Origin: Pseudohalioglobus sediminis
GTDB taxonomy: Bacteria; Pseudomonadota; Gammaproteobacteria; Pseudomonadales; Halieaceae
Length of the DNA: 64,000 nt
Assembly (NCBI RefSeq): GCF_008370495.1
Contig: NZ_VTUX01000008.1
Location: 124,001-188,000 of the forward strand
Reading direction: 5' to 3'
Shown: positions 28,302-38,102 of the stretch, one piece after another
Layout of the letters: each line of letters begins with the position of its first letter
Position numbering within the stretch: position 1 is the first letter of the stretch
Position numbers and translations under genes: made by a program
Notes under the pieces: model-generated
Told to the model about the DNA's origin: nothing
Database searches by the model: none
The model's input: only the letters and a program-made list of their open reading frames with translations

Positions 28302-29504
28302 TTACACGCGTTCAATGATGGTGGCGATGCCAATGCCGCCGCCGGCGCACAGGGTGACCAGGCCGGTATTCAGGTCGCGTCGTTCGAGCTCATCCAGCAG
28401 CGTACCCAGCACGATGGCCCCGGTAGCGCCGATAGGATGCCCCATGGCAATGGCGCCGCCATTGACGTTGATGCGATCGTCGGGAATCTCCAGCAGGCGC
28501 TGGTAACGCAATACCACCGAGGCGAAGGCCTCGTTCAGCTCGAACAGGTCGATGTCATCGCGGCTCATACCTGCAAGCTTGAGCGCCTTTTCCGAGGCCG
28601 GCGCGGGCCCGGCGAGCATGATGGTCGGTTCGGCACCGGTCACGGCGCAGGCGCGAATGCGCGCACGCGGGGTCAGGCCCTGGTCACGCCCGGCCTGCTC
28701 ATTACCCAGTAGCACCAGTGACGCACCATCCACCACACCGGAGGAATTGCCCGGCGTATGAATGCACTCTACCTTTTCCACCTGCGGGTACTTGAACTTG
28801 AGAAATTCCCCGTGGCCGAAATCATTGAACATGGTAAAAGAAGGCTTCAGTCGGGACAGCCCCGCCATGTCGGTAGGCCGGATCAATTCGTCGTGGTCCA
28901 GCACCGTCACCCCGTTGAGATCCCGGACCGGGACCAGTGAGCGCGCAAAGTAGCCATGATCACGCGCATGGGCCGCCCGGCGCTGGGATTCGCAGGCGTA
29001 GCGGTCCACGTCGTCGCGGGTGAATCCGTCCAGACCGGCCATCAAGTCCGCCGCCAGGCCCTGGGAGATACCGTAGCTCTTCATGGCCACCCAGGCATCG
29101 CCAGCCGCGGCGCCAGAAGCGCCGATGCCGAGGCGCGACATGCTCTCCACGCCCCCGGCAATACCCATGGATTCCATCCCGGACATGATCTTCATGGCCA
29201 CGGTATTGACCGCATCAAGGCCGCCGGCACAATAGCGATGCAACTGGGCACCCACGGTCACGTCGTCCCAACTGGAATACACCAGCGCCGTCTTGGCAAT
29301 GTCCTGCCCCTGCTCGTTGACAGGCTCCCCGGTAGCGCAAACAAAGTCCTCTACCTGCGTGGTATCCAGGTCGTGACGTGACTTCATTGCTTCCAGCAGG
29401 TTGGTGACCAGGTCGACAGGCTTGACCTCGTAGAGCCCACCGCCCGGCTTGCCCTTGCCCCGCGGCGTGCGGATGGCATCGTAGATATAGGCGTCGTTAC
29501 TCAT
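28302..29504 (-). CDS. fadA: Acetyl-CoA C-acyltransferase (thiolase)
   Basis: A 400-aa thiolase. The nucleophile is C92 ([10 protein letters not shown]). The His motif [10 protein letters not shown] and the second cysteine in [10 protein letters not shown] complete the active site, with NEAFA in between. It cleaves 3-ketoacyl-CoA and partners the multifunctional enzyme downstream. The length and GGLDAV variant differ slightly from classic FadA, so the symbol is provisional. It is divergent from the MscS-type gene at 29751 across 246 bp. Confidence 0.85.
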   Translation of the reverse strand: MSNDAYIYDAIRTPRGKGKPGGGLYEVKPVDLVTNLLEAMKSRHDLDTTQVEDFVCATGEPVNEQGQDIAKTALVYSSWDDVTVGAQLHRYCAGGLDAVNTVAMKIMSGMESMGIAGGVESMSRLGIGASGAAAGDAWVAMKSYGISQGLAADLMAGLDGFTRDDVDRYACESQRRAAHARDHGYFARSLVPVRDLNGVTVLDHDELIRPTDMAGLSRLKPSFTMFNDFGHGEFLKFKYPQVEKVECIHTPGNSSGVVDGASLVLLGNEQAGRDQGLTPRARIRACAVTGAEPTIMLAGPAPASEKALKLAGMSRDDIDLFELNEAFASVVLRYQRLLEIPDDRINVNGGAIAMGHPIGATGAIVLGTLLDELERRDLNTGLVTLCAGGGIGIATIIERV

Positions 29505-29750
29505 GCGTTACCTCTTTGGGTGTCGTTTGCAGCTGCCGACAACATACGCGAAGCCAGCGCCCTCTCAAGCCGGGCCGGACAATACAGAAACCTCGTATGC
29601 AGAGTTAAACTGCGCCCGCCAACACACTGTAATTTTCGGCCAGCACGCACTGACAGTTTCTGCCAGCACAGCGGGTCCGCAGCATTTTTCGTGCTAAGCT
29701 TTTGCCAGAAATGCACAGGGCCATCTTTTCAGGAGGCGAGAAGAAACTGC

Positions 29751-30548
29751 ATGCAGGAACTCAAGGCAATCGTCGGACAACTGGCCGGCTACGGTGAACT
29801 GATCGTTGCGGGCCTGGCCGTCATCGTGGGCGGCATGATCGCCGTGCTGCTGCTCTACCGCATCGCCAGCTCGATCGTCAAACCGGGTGGCAAATACGCG
29901 CGGGCCATGAAAGTGTTCTTTGGCGCCATCTATGCGATGGTGCTGGTGGTGACCATCCTGCTGGCGGCCCAGCGCATCGGCCTGCCCGTAGAGGGCCTGG
30001 CGGGGCCGGCAATACTCCTGGTGCTGGTGATCGCGGTCATTTTCTTCTTTATTGTGCCGTTTCTGCCCCGGGTGCCTTTCATTCCCGGCAACATGGTGCA
30101 GGTAAAGGATGTCATCGGCATCGTGGAGGCCATTACCGCCTACCAGGTCGTGATTCGTACCTTTGACGGGCAGACCGTGTTCATCCCCACTGCCGTGGTC
30201 ATGGCGTCGCCGATCCGGAATTTCAGCACTGTGCCGCAGCGCAGGGTGGAACTGAACGTGGACATTCAGCCCGGTGATGACGTCGAGCGAGCCCGTAGCC
30301 TGCTGCTGGAGATCATGGCCGCGAACGAAAAGGTGCTGGCGGAACCGCCGCCGGCGGTTTTCGTGACCGGCATCAGCGGAGAGCGCGCCAGCCTGTTTGC
30401 CTTCGCCTGGGTGGAAAACGCCGACTGGTTCAGCACCCGCGATGCACTGTGGCGCGCGCTGCGCGATGCCTTTGCCGGCGAAGAGAACGTCAGCCTGGCG
30501 CTGCCACAGCTGCAGGTCAGCACCACAAAGCCACCGACAAATCCTTAG
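29751..30548 (+). CDS. Small MscS-type mechanosensitive channel
   Basis: A 265-aa protein. The ATG at 29751 follows the ribosome-binding sequence AGGAGG (about 29731); an upstream in-frame extension to 29520 has no support. Three to four helices (about 10-30, 45-65, 80-105) precede the beta domain with VKDVIGIVEAITAYQVVIRTFDG and FIPTAVVMASPIRNFS, which resembles the MscS soluble vestibule. It is shorter than canonical MscS. Its stop is at the edge of the repeat cluster at 30546. Confidence 0.75.
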   Translation: MQELKAIVGQLAGYGELIVAGLAVIVGGMIAVLLLYRIASSIVKPGGKYARAMKVFFGAIYAMVLVVTILLAAQRIGLPVEGLAGPAILLVLVIAVIFFFIVPFLPRVPFIPGNMVQVKDVIGIVEAITAYQVVIRTFDGQTVFIPTAVVMASPIRNFSTVPQRRVELNVDIQPGDDVERARSLLLEIMAANEKVLAEPPPAVFVTGISGERASLFAFAWVENADWFSTRDALWRALRDAFAGEENVSLALPQLQVSTTKPPTNP

Positions 30549-30900
30549 GAGCGGCTAAAGCCGCGAAGTGTAGTGCGCCGGCAGGGAAAATCGCGGCTGC
30601 GGCCGCTCCTACAACACAACAGCTCAGCACCCGAACCCCCGTAGGAGCGGCTACAGCCGCGAATCTAGTGCAGCGACAGGGAAAATCGCGGCTGTGGCCG
30701 CTCCTACAACACAACAGCTCTGCACCCGAATCCCCGTAGGAGCGGCTAAAGCCACGAAGTGTAGTGCGCCGGCAGGGAAAATCGCGGCTGCGGCCGCTCC
30801 TACAACACAACAGCTCAGCACCCGAACCCCCGTAGGAGCGGCTACAGCCGCGAATGTAGTGCGCCGGCAGGAAAAATCGCGGCTGCGGCCGCTCCTACAA
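30546..30900. repeat. Four-unit REP/BIME-like repeat cluster
   Basis: Units begin at about 30546, 30642, 30737 and 30833, a period of 95-96 bp. Each unit holds an inverted pair: TAGGAGCGGCT-AAAGCCGCGA at the left and TCGCGGCTG-CGGCCGCTCCTACA at the right, joined by a near-constant 30-bp middle (TAGTGCGCCGGCAGGGAA). Within each unit the outer arms are also complementary, so large hairpins can form. The unit starts closely resemble the REP sequences of pseudomonads. The cluster spans the gap between the channel gene and rep; no RAYT transposase is in the window. Confidence 0.85.
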
Positions 30901-30965
30901 CGTCAAAACCCGGAGACTCTGGTAGACTGCGTATCCCGTGGTATCTTCCAGAAATCCTGTACCCA

Positions 30966-32963
30966 GTGAGTCAGCTAAACCCCCGCCAGCGCGAAGCTGT
31001 GCGCTACATCGACGGCCCCCTGCTGGTGCTTGCCGGCGCCGGTTCGGGTAAGACCAGCGTTATCACCCGCAAGATTGCCTACCTCGTCGACCAGTGTGGC
31101 GTGCGCGCCAGTCGCATCGCCGCGGTGACCTTTACCAACAAGGCCGCGCGGGAAATGAAAGAACGCGTGGGCAAGCTGCTGAAGAGCAACGCGGCAGAGG
31201 GGCTCACTGTGAGCACCTTCCACCAGCTGGGGCTGAAAATCATCCGCAACGAGCGCAAGCTGCTGGGCCTCAAGAACGGTTTTTCCATCTTTGACGGGCA
31301 GGACAGCCAGGCACTGATCAAGGACCTGCTGATCCAGGAGCACGGCTCCGACGGCGACCAGGCGCAGACTATCCAGCACCAGATTTCCAACTGGAAAAAC
31401 GACCGCCTGCTGCCCGAGGAAGCCATCGCCAGGGCCAGCGGGCCGGCGCAGATGCTCTGCGCCCAGGCCTACCGGCGCTACCAGCGCGCGCTCAAGGCCT
31501 ACAACGCACTCGACTTCGACGACCTGATCCTGCTGCCCACGGTGGTATTCGAGCAGCACCCGGACGTGCTGGAAAAGTGGCAGAACCAGATTCACTACCT
31601 GCTGGTAGACGAGTACCAGGACACCAACTCCAGCCAGTACCTGCTGGTCAAGCAGCTGGTTGGCGTGCGCGGCGCACTCACCGTGGTTGGCGACGACGAC
31701 CAGTCCATCTACGCCTGGCGCGGGGCGCGCCCGGAAAACCTGGCGCAGTTGCAGGAGGATTTTCCCGGTCTCAAACTGGTCAAGCTGGAGCAGAACTACC
31801 GCTCCACCTCACGCATCCTCAAGGCGGCCAATACCCTGATCGCCAACAACGACCACGTGTTCGAAAAGCAGTTGTGGAGCGAACTGGGTTACGGCGACCC
31901 GTTGCGGGTCATTCGCTGCGCCGACGAAAACCACGAGGCGGAACAGGTGGTGGCGGAAATCATCGACCACAAGCTGCGCAAGCGCACCCGTTTCGGTGAC
32001 TACGCCATTCTCTACCGCGGCAATCACCAGTCCCGGTTGATGGAAGTCGCGCTGCAACAGCAACAGGTGCCCTACCACCTCTCCGGCGGCACCTCCTTTT
32101 TTGCGCGCAACGAGGTCAAGGACATCATGGCCTACCTGCGCCTGCTGGTGAACGAGAACGACGACAACGCCTTCCTGCGCATCGCCAATGTACCCCGTCG
32201 CAAGCTCGGCGCCTCGACGCTTGAGTCACTGGGCAACTTTGCCAATGCCCAGCACTGCAGCCTGTCACAGGCCATCGGCCGCATCGGCGGCGAGGGGCTG
32301 CCAGAGGCCAGCCTGCGGCGGCTGCGCGAGTTTCGGCTGTGGCTGGACCGCATTCGCCGCCAGGTCGAAGGAGGCGGCGGCATCGCCGCCGTGCGCCAGA
32401 TGATTCGCGAGATGGAGTACGAGGCCTGGCTCAACCAGCTGAGCTCCAGTGAAGACGTGGCCGAACGCCGCATGGCTAACGTGCATTTCCTGGTGGACAG
32501 CCTGCACAAGGTGATGACGGATGAGGGCGTGGCCCTGGACGAGGCCATTTCCCGGCTGGTGCTGCGCGACCTGATGGAACAGCAGGAAGAGGAGGACGCC
32601 AGCCCGGACAACGTACAGCTGATGACACTGCATGCCTCCAAGGGCCTGGAATTCCCGCACGTCTATATCATTGGCATGGAAGAAAACCTGCTGCCACACC
32701 GCGCCAGCGTGGAGGACGGCAACATCGAGGAAGAGCGTCGCCTGGCCTACGTTGGCATCACCCGCGCCCAGCAGACACTGGCCATGACCATGGCCGCGAA
32801 GCGCCGGCAGTTCGGGGAAACCATCAACTGCGAACCCAGTCGCTTCCTCGAGGAATTACCCGCCGACGACCTCAGCTGGCAGGGCGCCGAGGCCGCAAGC
32901 CCCGAGGCCGCAGACGACCGCGCCAAGGAGACCCTGGCGGGGCTGAAAAACCTGTTCGCCTAG
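30966..32963 (+). CDS. rep: ATP-dependent DNA helicase Rep (UvrD/Rep family)
   Basis: A 665-aa SF1A helicase starting at a GTG at 30966. Motif I (GAGSGKT, residues 24-30), motif Ia (VTFTNKAAREMKERV), motif II (LVDEYQDTN), motif III (VVGDDDQSIYAWRGA), and motifs IV-VI (LEQNYRST, MTLHASKGLEFPHVYIIG, YVGITRAQ) are all present. It unwinds DNA 3'-5' and helps replisomes past obstacles. A tight end-to-end convergence with the RND pump at 32974 leaves only about 10 bp. Confidence 0.93.
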   Translation: MSQLNPRQREAVRYIDGPLLVLAGAGSGKTSVITRKIAYLVDQCGVRASRIAAVTFTNKAAREMKERVGKLLKSNAAEGLTVSTFHQLGLKIIRNERKLLGLKNGFSIFDGQDSQALIKDLLIQEHGSDGDQAQTIQHQISNWKNDRLLPEEAIARASGPAQMLCAQAYRRYQRALKAYNALDFDDLILLPTVVFEQHPDVLEKWQNQIHYLLVDEYQDTNSSQYLLVKQLVGVRGALTVVGDDDQSIYAWRGARPENLAQLQEDFPGLKLVKLEQNYRSTSRILKAANTLIANNDHVFEKQLWSELGYGDPLRVIRCADENHEAEQVVAEIIDHKLRKRTRFGDYAILYRGNHQSRLMEVALQQQQVPYHLSGGTSFFARNEVKDIMAYLRLLVNENDDNAFLRIANVPRRKLGASTLESLGNFANAQHCSLSQAIGRIGGEGLPEASLRRLREFRLWLDRIRRQVEGGGGIAAVRQMIREMEYEAWLNQLSSSEDVAERRMANVHFLVDSLHKVMTDEGVALDEAISRLVLRDLMEQQEEEDASPDNVQLMTLHASKGLEFPHVYIIGMEENLLPHRASVEDGNIEEERRLAYVGITRAQQTLAMTMAAKRRQFGETINCEPSRFLEELPADDLSWQGAEAASPEAADDRAKETLAGLKNLFA

Positions 32964-32973
32964 GGCGCCAGTA

Positions 32974-35900
32974 TCAACCCTCGGTAACTGGCGCTGCCGC
33001 TGCATTCGCTTGCGTGCCGCCCCGGCCGCTGATGCCGCCCTTCACCTTCTCCCTCAGCGTCTGCACGATGGCGTAGAAACCGGGCACGAAGAATACTCCC
33101 ACCAGCAGCGCTGCCAGCATCCCGCCCAGCACGGTCAGGCCGAGGGAGCGCTGGCCAAAGGCGCCGGCACCGCTGGCCAGCACCAGCGGCAGGATACCGA
33201 GAATGAAGGAAATGGCGGTCATGCACACGGCGCGAAAGCGCAACCTGGCCGCCTCGCGCGCTGCCACCAGGATGTCCTCGCCCTGCTGCTCCCGTCGCTG
33301 GCGGGCAAATTCCACGATCAGGATCGCCGTCTTCGCCGCCATGCCGATGAGCAGCACGATGCCGATCTGGGCGTACAGGTTCAATGCGGTACCGGTCAGC
33401 AGCAGTGCCGCGATGGCGCCACCGATGGCCATCGGCACCACCAGGATAATGGCGGCGGGAATAGTCCAGCTCTCGTACTGGGCCACCAGGAACAGGTAGA
33501 CGAATATCAGGGCCAGCGCATAAGCGAATATGGCGGTCTGGCCGGCCTCTTTCTCCTGGTAGGCCATACCGGTCCACTCGAAGGTATAGCCGCCGGGCAG
33601 TACCCGCTCAGCCAGGTCCTCGAAGGACTTCATGGCCTTGCCCGTACTCACGCCCTCGGCGGTCGACCCGCGCACCGACGCGGCGCGATACAGGTTGTAG
33701 CGCAGGGACACATCCGGACCGAGTATGGGCCGGGTGGAAACCAGTGTGCTGAGGGGAATCATATTGCCGGAGGAGGACTTCACATAGAAATGATCCAGGT
33801 CTGAGAGGTCGGCACGATAAGGCGCTGAAGCCTGCATCACCACCCGGTAGGTCTGCCCGAACTTGTTGAAGTCGTTGATATACAGGGAGCCCATTTGCGC
33901 CTGCAAGGTCATGAAGATCTCGTCCAGCTCGACCCCGAGGTTCTTGGCCTTGAGCCGGTTGATGTCGACAAAATACTGCGGCACGTTGGCCCGGTAGGTA
34001 CTGAACACCCCTTGCAGGTCGGGATGCTGATTGGCCTCTACGATCAGGTTGTTCAGTGCAGAAGCCAGCTCGGACGGCGGCCGCGACAGGGTGTCCTGCA
34101 GCATCATCTCCAGGCCGCCCACTGCACCCATGCCCGGCACCGCCGGCGGGGAAATGGCAAAAACACTGGCTTCGGGAATCTGCATGAAGGCCTGGCCATT
34201 GACGCGACGGGCAACGTTGAACACCAGTTGCTCCTGCTCTTCGCGTTCATCCCAGTGCTTGAGCACCACGAATACCGTGCCGGCGTTACTCGCCATGGCA
34301 CCGGTCAGCACGGAGAACCCGGTGATGGAGGTCACCGTTTCCACCGCCGGGTCCTGTGCAATCAGGGCGGACAGTTTATCCATCGCCGCCTTGGTGCGGT
34401 TGATGGAGGACGCGTCCGGCAACTGTATGTTCACCAGCATCGCGCCCTTGTCCTCGTCGGGCACAAAACCGGTCGGGGTGTTGATAAAGGCAAACAGTAA
34501 TGCCCCCATCCAGGCCAGGAAAATCAGTACGATCAGGCGCAGGGAGCGCAGTACCCACTGTACGCCGGTGTCGTAGGCGGCTGTCAACCGGGCGAAGCCC
34601 TGCAGGAAACGCCGGTACCAGCCCGCTTCCTTCTGCTCGCCGGGCTGCAACAGCAGGCTGCACAGCGCCGGGCTCAGGGTCAGCGCATTGAGGGAAGAGA
34701 AGCACACTGCCACGCAGATCGTCACCGCGAACTGGCGATACATCACCCCGGTAATACCCGGCAGCATGGCCACCGGTATGAACACGGCGAGCAACACCAG
34801 CGTGGTGGCGATAATCGCGCCGCCCACCTCGTTCATGGTCAGCAGGGCCGCCTCCCGGGGCGTCAGGTCCGGGTCCTCTCGCAGGTGGCGGTCGCAGTTC
34901 TCAATCACCAGGATGGCGTCGTCAACCACGATGCCGATGGCCAGGATGAGGCCAAACAGGGTCACTGTGTTGATGGTCATACCCGCCGCCATCAGCACCG
35001 CAAACGTGGCGATCAGTGACACCGGGATGGCCACGGTGGGCACCAGGGCAGCGCGCCAGTTACCGAGGAAAATGAACGTCACAATCACCACCAGGGCCAC
35101 GGCCTGGAACAGTGACACCACCACCTGGCGCACCGCGGTGGCAACATAGCGGGTGGTGTCGTAACCGATGACGTAGTCCAGCCCCTCGGGGAAGCCGCCG
35201 GACATCTGGGCAACCAGCGCATCCACGTCCTCCCCGACTGCCAGTGAGTTCGCGTCGGCCATCTGGTAGAGGGCGAGGTTGACCGCGGGCTTGCCGTTGG
35301 TCTCGCCGTAGAAATTGTAGTCAGACTGGCCCAGTTCGACGCGTGCGACATCGCGCAGGTAGATAGCCGAGCCGTCGTCCCGGGCCCTGAGCACAATCTG
35401 CTCGAACTCGTCCACGTTCTGCAGGCGACCCTTGGTCTGCAGGGTGTATTCCGTCTGCAGGTTGCCGTCAAAGGGCGGTGCGCCTATCTTGCCCGCCGCC
35501 ACCTGCACATTCTGCTCGCGCAGCGCGCTGTGGATGTCCATTACCGACAGGCCAAGGCTGGCCATCTTGTCAGGGTCCAGCCACAGGCGCATGGAATAGG
35601 CCGCCTCGCCAAGAATGTCGGCAGAAGAGATGCCGTCCAGTCGCGCGATAGCCCCCTGGACATTGATCTTGACGTAGTTGGAAATGAACTTGTAGTCGAG
35701 GGAATCATCGGGCGAGGTAAAACTGATGATCTTGAGGATGTCCGGCGAGCGCTCGGAGATGTTCAGGCCCATTGCCGTCACTTCCGCGGGCAGCGACGGC
35801 TCCGCCAGTTTGACCCGGTTCTGCACGCGCACCAGGGCCATGTCGGGATCTGACCCGACTGCAAACGTCACGGTGAGCACATAGCTGCCATCATTGGCGC

Positions 35901-36147
35901 TTTTCGAGGACATGTAGATCATGCCCTCCACACCGTTCACCGCGTCCTCGATGGGCGTGCCCACCGTGGCCTCCACCACCTCCGCGCTGGCCCCCGGATA
36001 GACCCCGGAGACCACGATGTTGGGCGGTGAAATGGCCGGGTATTCATTTACCGGCAGACTGTAGATGGCGAGCCCGCCCACCAGGGTGAGGACGATGGCC
36101 ACCACCATCGCAAACTTGGGTCGGTTAATGAATAGCGCGCTGAACAT
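32974..36147 (-). CDS. RND efflux transporter, HAE1 (AcrB/MexF-type)
   Basis: A 1057-aa inner-membrane pump with 12 helices and two large periplasmic loops. It has the usual starting FINRPKFAMVVAIVLTLVGG and the proton-relay pair DD in GIVVDDAILVIENCDRH (TM4, near residue 405). LVAQYESWTIP, VPMAIGG and the FARQRREQG stretch of the second half are also present. It expels drugs or other amphiphiles with its adaptor, encoded immediately upstream (adaptor stop 36148, pump start 36147). No TolC-type outer-membrane channel is in the operon, so it probably shares one encoded elsewhere. Confidence 0.92.
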   Translation of the reverse strand: MFSALFINRPKFAMVVAIVLTLVGGLAIYSLPVNEYPAISPPNIVVSGVYPGASAEVVEATVGTPIEDAVNGVEGMIYMSSKSANDGSYVLTVTFAVGSDPDMALVRVQNRVKLAEPSLPAEVTAMGLNISERSPDILKIISFTSPDDSLDYKFISNYVKINVQGAIARLDGISSADILGEAAYSMRLWLDPDKMASLGLSVMDIHSALREQNVQVAAGKIGAPPFDGNLQTEYTLQTKGRLQNVDEFEQIVLRARDDGSAIYLRDVARVELGQSDYNFYGETNGKPAVNLALYQMADANSLAVGEDVDALVAQMSGGFPEGLDYVIGYDTTRYVATAVRQVVVSLFQAVALVVIVTFIFLGNWRAALVPTVAIPVSLIATFAVLMAAGMTINTVTLFGLILAIGIVVDDAILVIENCDRHLREDPDLTPREAALLTMNEVGGAIIATTLVLLAVFIPVAMLPGITGVMYRQFAVTICVAVCFSSLNALTLSPALCSLLLQPGEQKEAGWYRRFLQGFARLTAAYDTGVQWVLRSLRLIVLIFLAWMGALLFAFINTPTGFVPDEDKGAMLVNIQLPDASSINRTKAAMDKLSALIAQDPAVETVTSITGFSVLTGAMASNAGTVFVVLKHWDEREEQEQLVFNVARRVNGQAFMQIPEASVFAISPPAVPGMGAVGGLEMMLQDTLSRPPSELASALNNLIVEANQHPDLQGVFSTYRANVPQYFVDINRLKAKNLGVELDEIFMTLQAQMGSLYINDFNKFGQTYRVVMQASAPYRADLSDLDHFYVKSSSGNMIPLSTLVSTRPILGPDVSLRYNLYRAASVRGSTAEGVSTGKAMKSFEDLAERVLPGGYTFEWTGMAYQEKEAGQTAIFAYALALIFVYLFLVAQYESWTIPAAIILVVPMAIGGAIAALLLTGTALNLYAQIGIVLLIGMAAKTAILIVEFARQRREQQGEDILVAAREAARLRFRAVCMTAISFILGILPLVLASGAGAFGQRSLGLTVLGGMLAALLVGVFFVPGFYAIVQTLREKVKGGISGRGGTQANAAAAPVTEG

Positions 36148-37266
36148 CTAGCTTTCCTGCTCGCCCGGCATCTCCCGCACGGTCACCGTCATACCGGGTC
36201 GCACCTGCTGCAGGCCGCGGACGATGATCCGTTCGCCCTCCTCCACGCCCTTCAACACCATCACCATGAAGTCGATACGATCGCCCAGTTCCACGTTGCG
36301 TCGCTGCACGGCGGAGTTACTGTCCACCACCAGTACGAAGCTGCCCTGTTGATCCGCCTGCACCGCAGCCTGCGGCACGAACAAGCCCTCCAGCAGGTTG
36401 GTATCCTGCAGGATCACTTTGACATACTGGCCGGGCACCAGCAGCGAATGCGGATTGGGGATCGCGGCGCGCGCCTCCAGTGTGCCGGTCTCCTGGTCCA
36501 CCCGGTTGGAAAAATAGTCGATGCGACCCACCTCGGGATACAGCACGCCGTTGGTCAGCTCCAGGGTGACTTCCACATCGCGCAGGGCACTGGCGTCACG
36601 GTCACTGGTCATACGTGACTTGATGGCCGCAATGTAGGCCGCCTCACTGACCGTGAACAGGGCCTCGATCGGGTCGATACTGACCAGGGTGGTCAGCACA
36701 CCGGTATTGGGGCCAACGAGGTCGCCGACACTGGCAGCGCTGCGCCCGATGCGCCCGCTGATCGGCGCGATAATGGTGGTATAGCTCAGGTTGACCTCGG
36801 CGCTTTTCAGCTGTGCCCAGGCCGCTTCGATGCGCGCATCCGCGTCCAGTTTCTTGGCGGTGAGGTCGTCCATCTCCGATTCGGAAATCGCGCCCCTGGG
36901 CAGCAGGTCCTGCCCGCGCTTGTAGTTGCGCACCGCGTTGGCCTGGTTGGCCTGTGCCGCCGCCAGGTCGGCCTTGGCCTTGGACAGGGCGGCGTCGTAC
37001 TCGGAGGCATCGATGCGGTACAACACATCACCCTCCTCGATCATCTGGCCCTCGCGGAAGTCACGGCTGACCAGGTAACCCGAGACCCGGGCCTGAATGG
37101 CCACATCATCCCGCGCCTGCAGGCGGCCGACATATTCGCTCTTGGGCTGGTAAGGCTCCAGCACCACGCGGTCCACCACCACCTCCACCATGGGCCGGGG
37201 CGGCGGCTCCTGGGTGCAGGCTACCGTTATCAGGGCAGTTAGCGCCAACAGGCTGAAAATACGCAT
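36148..37266 (-). CDS. RND periplasmic adaptor lipoprotein
   Basis: A 372-aa membrane-fusion protein. The ATG at 37266 starts the signal peptide (MRIFSLLALTALITVACTQ), where TVAC is a lipobox. The lipoyl half-motifs (EYVGRLQARDDVAIQARVSGYL and IIAPISGRIGRSA) flank an alpha-helical hairpin (SKAKADLAAAQANQA), and a beta-barrel and membrane-proximal domain follow. It links the pump at 32974 to an outer-membrane channel. The gene is directly upstream with no gap. Confidence 0.9.
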   Translation of the reverse strand: MRIFSLLALTALITVACTQEPPPRPMVEVVVDRVVLEPYQPKSEYVGRLQARDDVAIQARVSGYLVSRDFREGQMIEEGDVLYRIDASEYDAALSKAKADLAAAQANQANAVRNYKRGQDLLPRGAISESEMDDLTAKKLDADARIEAAWAQLKSAEVNLSYTTIIAPISGRIGRSAASVGDLVGPNTGVLTTLVSIDPIEALFTVSEAAYIAAIKSRMTSDRDASALRDVEVTLELTNGVLYPEVGRIDYFSNRVDQETGTLEARAAIPNPHSLLVPGQYVKVILQDTNLLEGLFVPQAAVQADQQGSFVLVVDSNSAVQRRNVELGDRIDFMVMVLKGVEEGERIIVRGLQQVRPGMTVTVREMPGEQES

Positions 37267-37360
37267 AGTGTGACTCCGCTGGGGATGGCAGTACTGTAGC
37301 AGGGATTGCCGCACGCGACAGCGCTCACGACCGGTAGCACTGCCTGTTACCCACCCCCCG

Positions 37361-37386
37361 CAGGAGCGGACACAGCCGCGATGCCG
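37361..37386. repeat. Degenerate solitary REP-like element
   Basis: GCAGGAGCGGACACAGCCGCGATGC repeats the arm pattern (AGGAGCGG...AGCCGCGA) of the cluster at 30546 with substitutions in its centre. Only one arm is present, so this is probably a decayed copy. It lies in the 249-bp spacer upstream of the adaptor gene. Confidence 0.5.
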
Positions 37387-37464
37387 GGGATTGCGGAGCT
37401 CGCTGGCACCCCCAGACCTTGCAAGGGCTATCGCGAGAGCCGGGCGATCACCACCCCGAAAATG

Positions 37465-37495
37465 AAAAAGGCCGTGACGCTATCGCGCCACGGCC
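37465..37495 (-). terminator. Rho-independent terminator of the cytochrome c5 gene
   Basis: On the minus strand a seven-base stem (GGCCGTG/CACGGCC, loop about 12 bases) is followed by a T-run. It lies just downstream of the stop at 37516. Confidence 0.75.
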
Positions 37496-37515
37496 AGCGT
37501 GAGCAGGAGTAAAGC

Positions 37516-37938
37516 TTACTGGCTGCCGGCGATCATGTAGTCCACGGCAGCGTGGATTTCTTCGTCGGAGCAGTTCATGCAGCCACCCTTGGCAATCATG
37601 CCGGTTCCCGGCACGCCCTGTACCCCGGAGACATAGAGCACCTCAGTGCCCTTGGCGATACGATCCGCCCAGGCCGCCACATCCCCCAGCACGGGCGCGC
37701 CACCGGCGCCGGTAGTGTGACAGGCCATGCAGGCACTGTTGTAGACCTCTTCACCGGAACGCGGGCCGCTGGCCACTGCTGCCGCGGCACCGCCGCAGTC
37801 GGCATCGCCCTGGAGGCATACTTCACCCACCGGCTGGATACGTTCTGCGATCTCGGCGCGCTGCGCGTCGGTCAATTCAACAGCAATGGCGCTGGCAGCG
37901 AGCACCATGGCAACGAGGCTGATAACAATACGGGTCAT
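37516..37938 (-). CDS. Cytochrome c5 family protein
   Basis: A 140-aa periplasmic monoheme cytochrome. The ATG at 37938 is chosen because it begins the signal peptide (MTRIVISLVAMVLAASAIAVE). The heme motif CMACH is at residues 70-74, and a conserved Cys pair (GGCMNC) typical of c5 follows. A methionine in GTGMIAKGG is the likely axial ligand. It carries electrons among respiratory complexes. It is monocistronic, with its own terminator. Confidence 0.88.
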   Translation of the reverse strand: MTRIVISLVAMVLAASAIAVELTDAQRAEIAERIQPVGEVCLQGDADCGGAAAAVASGPRSGEEVYNSACMACHTTGAGGAPVLGDVAAWADRIAKGTEVLYVSGVQGVPGTGMIAKGGCMNCSDEEIHAAVDYMIAGSQ

Positions 37939-38102
37939 AACGGCGAAGTCCTGTTTAAGTTCGGCGGGCATTATAGCCACTTATCCGGTGTGGTAAAACG
38001 TTCGCGAGCAGAGATTTGCGCGGCGAAGACCGGCCGTAACTGGCCTGATCCGGCAAATCGGCCTAGTATCTGCCCTTTCACTGCAACCGCGGGAACACGC
38101 CC

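Noticed and set aside
29520-29750. N-terminal extension of the small MscS gene to 29520
   Set aside because: The upstream stretch translates to non-membrane, Cys-rich sequence unlike the family, and a good ribosome-binding site sits just before 29751.
30546-30900. Possible CRISPR array
   Set aside because: The period is about 95 bp, the whole unit including its middle is conserved, and each unit is an inverted pair. No unique spacers of 30-40 bp exist, so this is a REP/BIME cluster.
30449-30969. Open reading frames across the repeat cluster
   Set aside because: They only exist because the repeated arms lack stops in one frame; the translations are repeats of the same low-quality sequence and have no start support.
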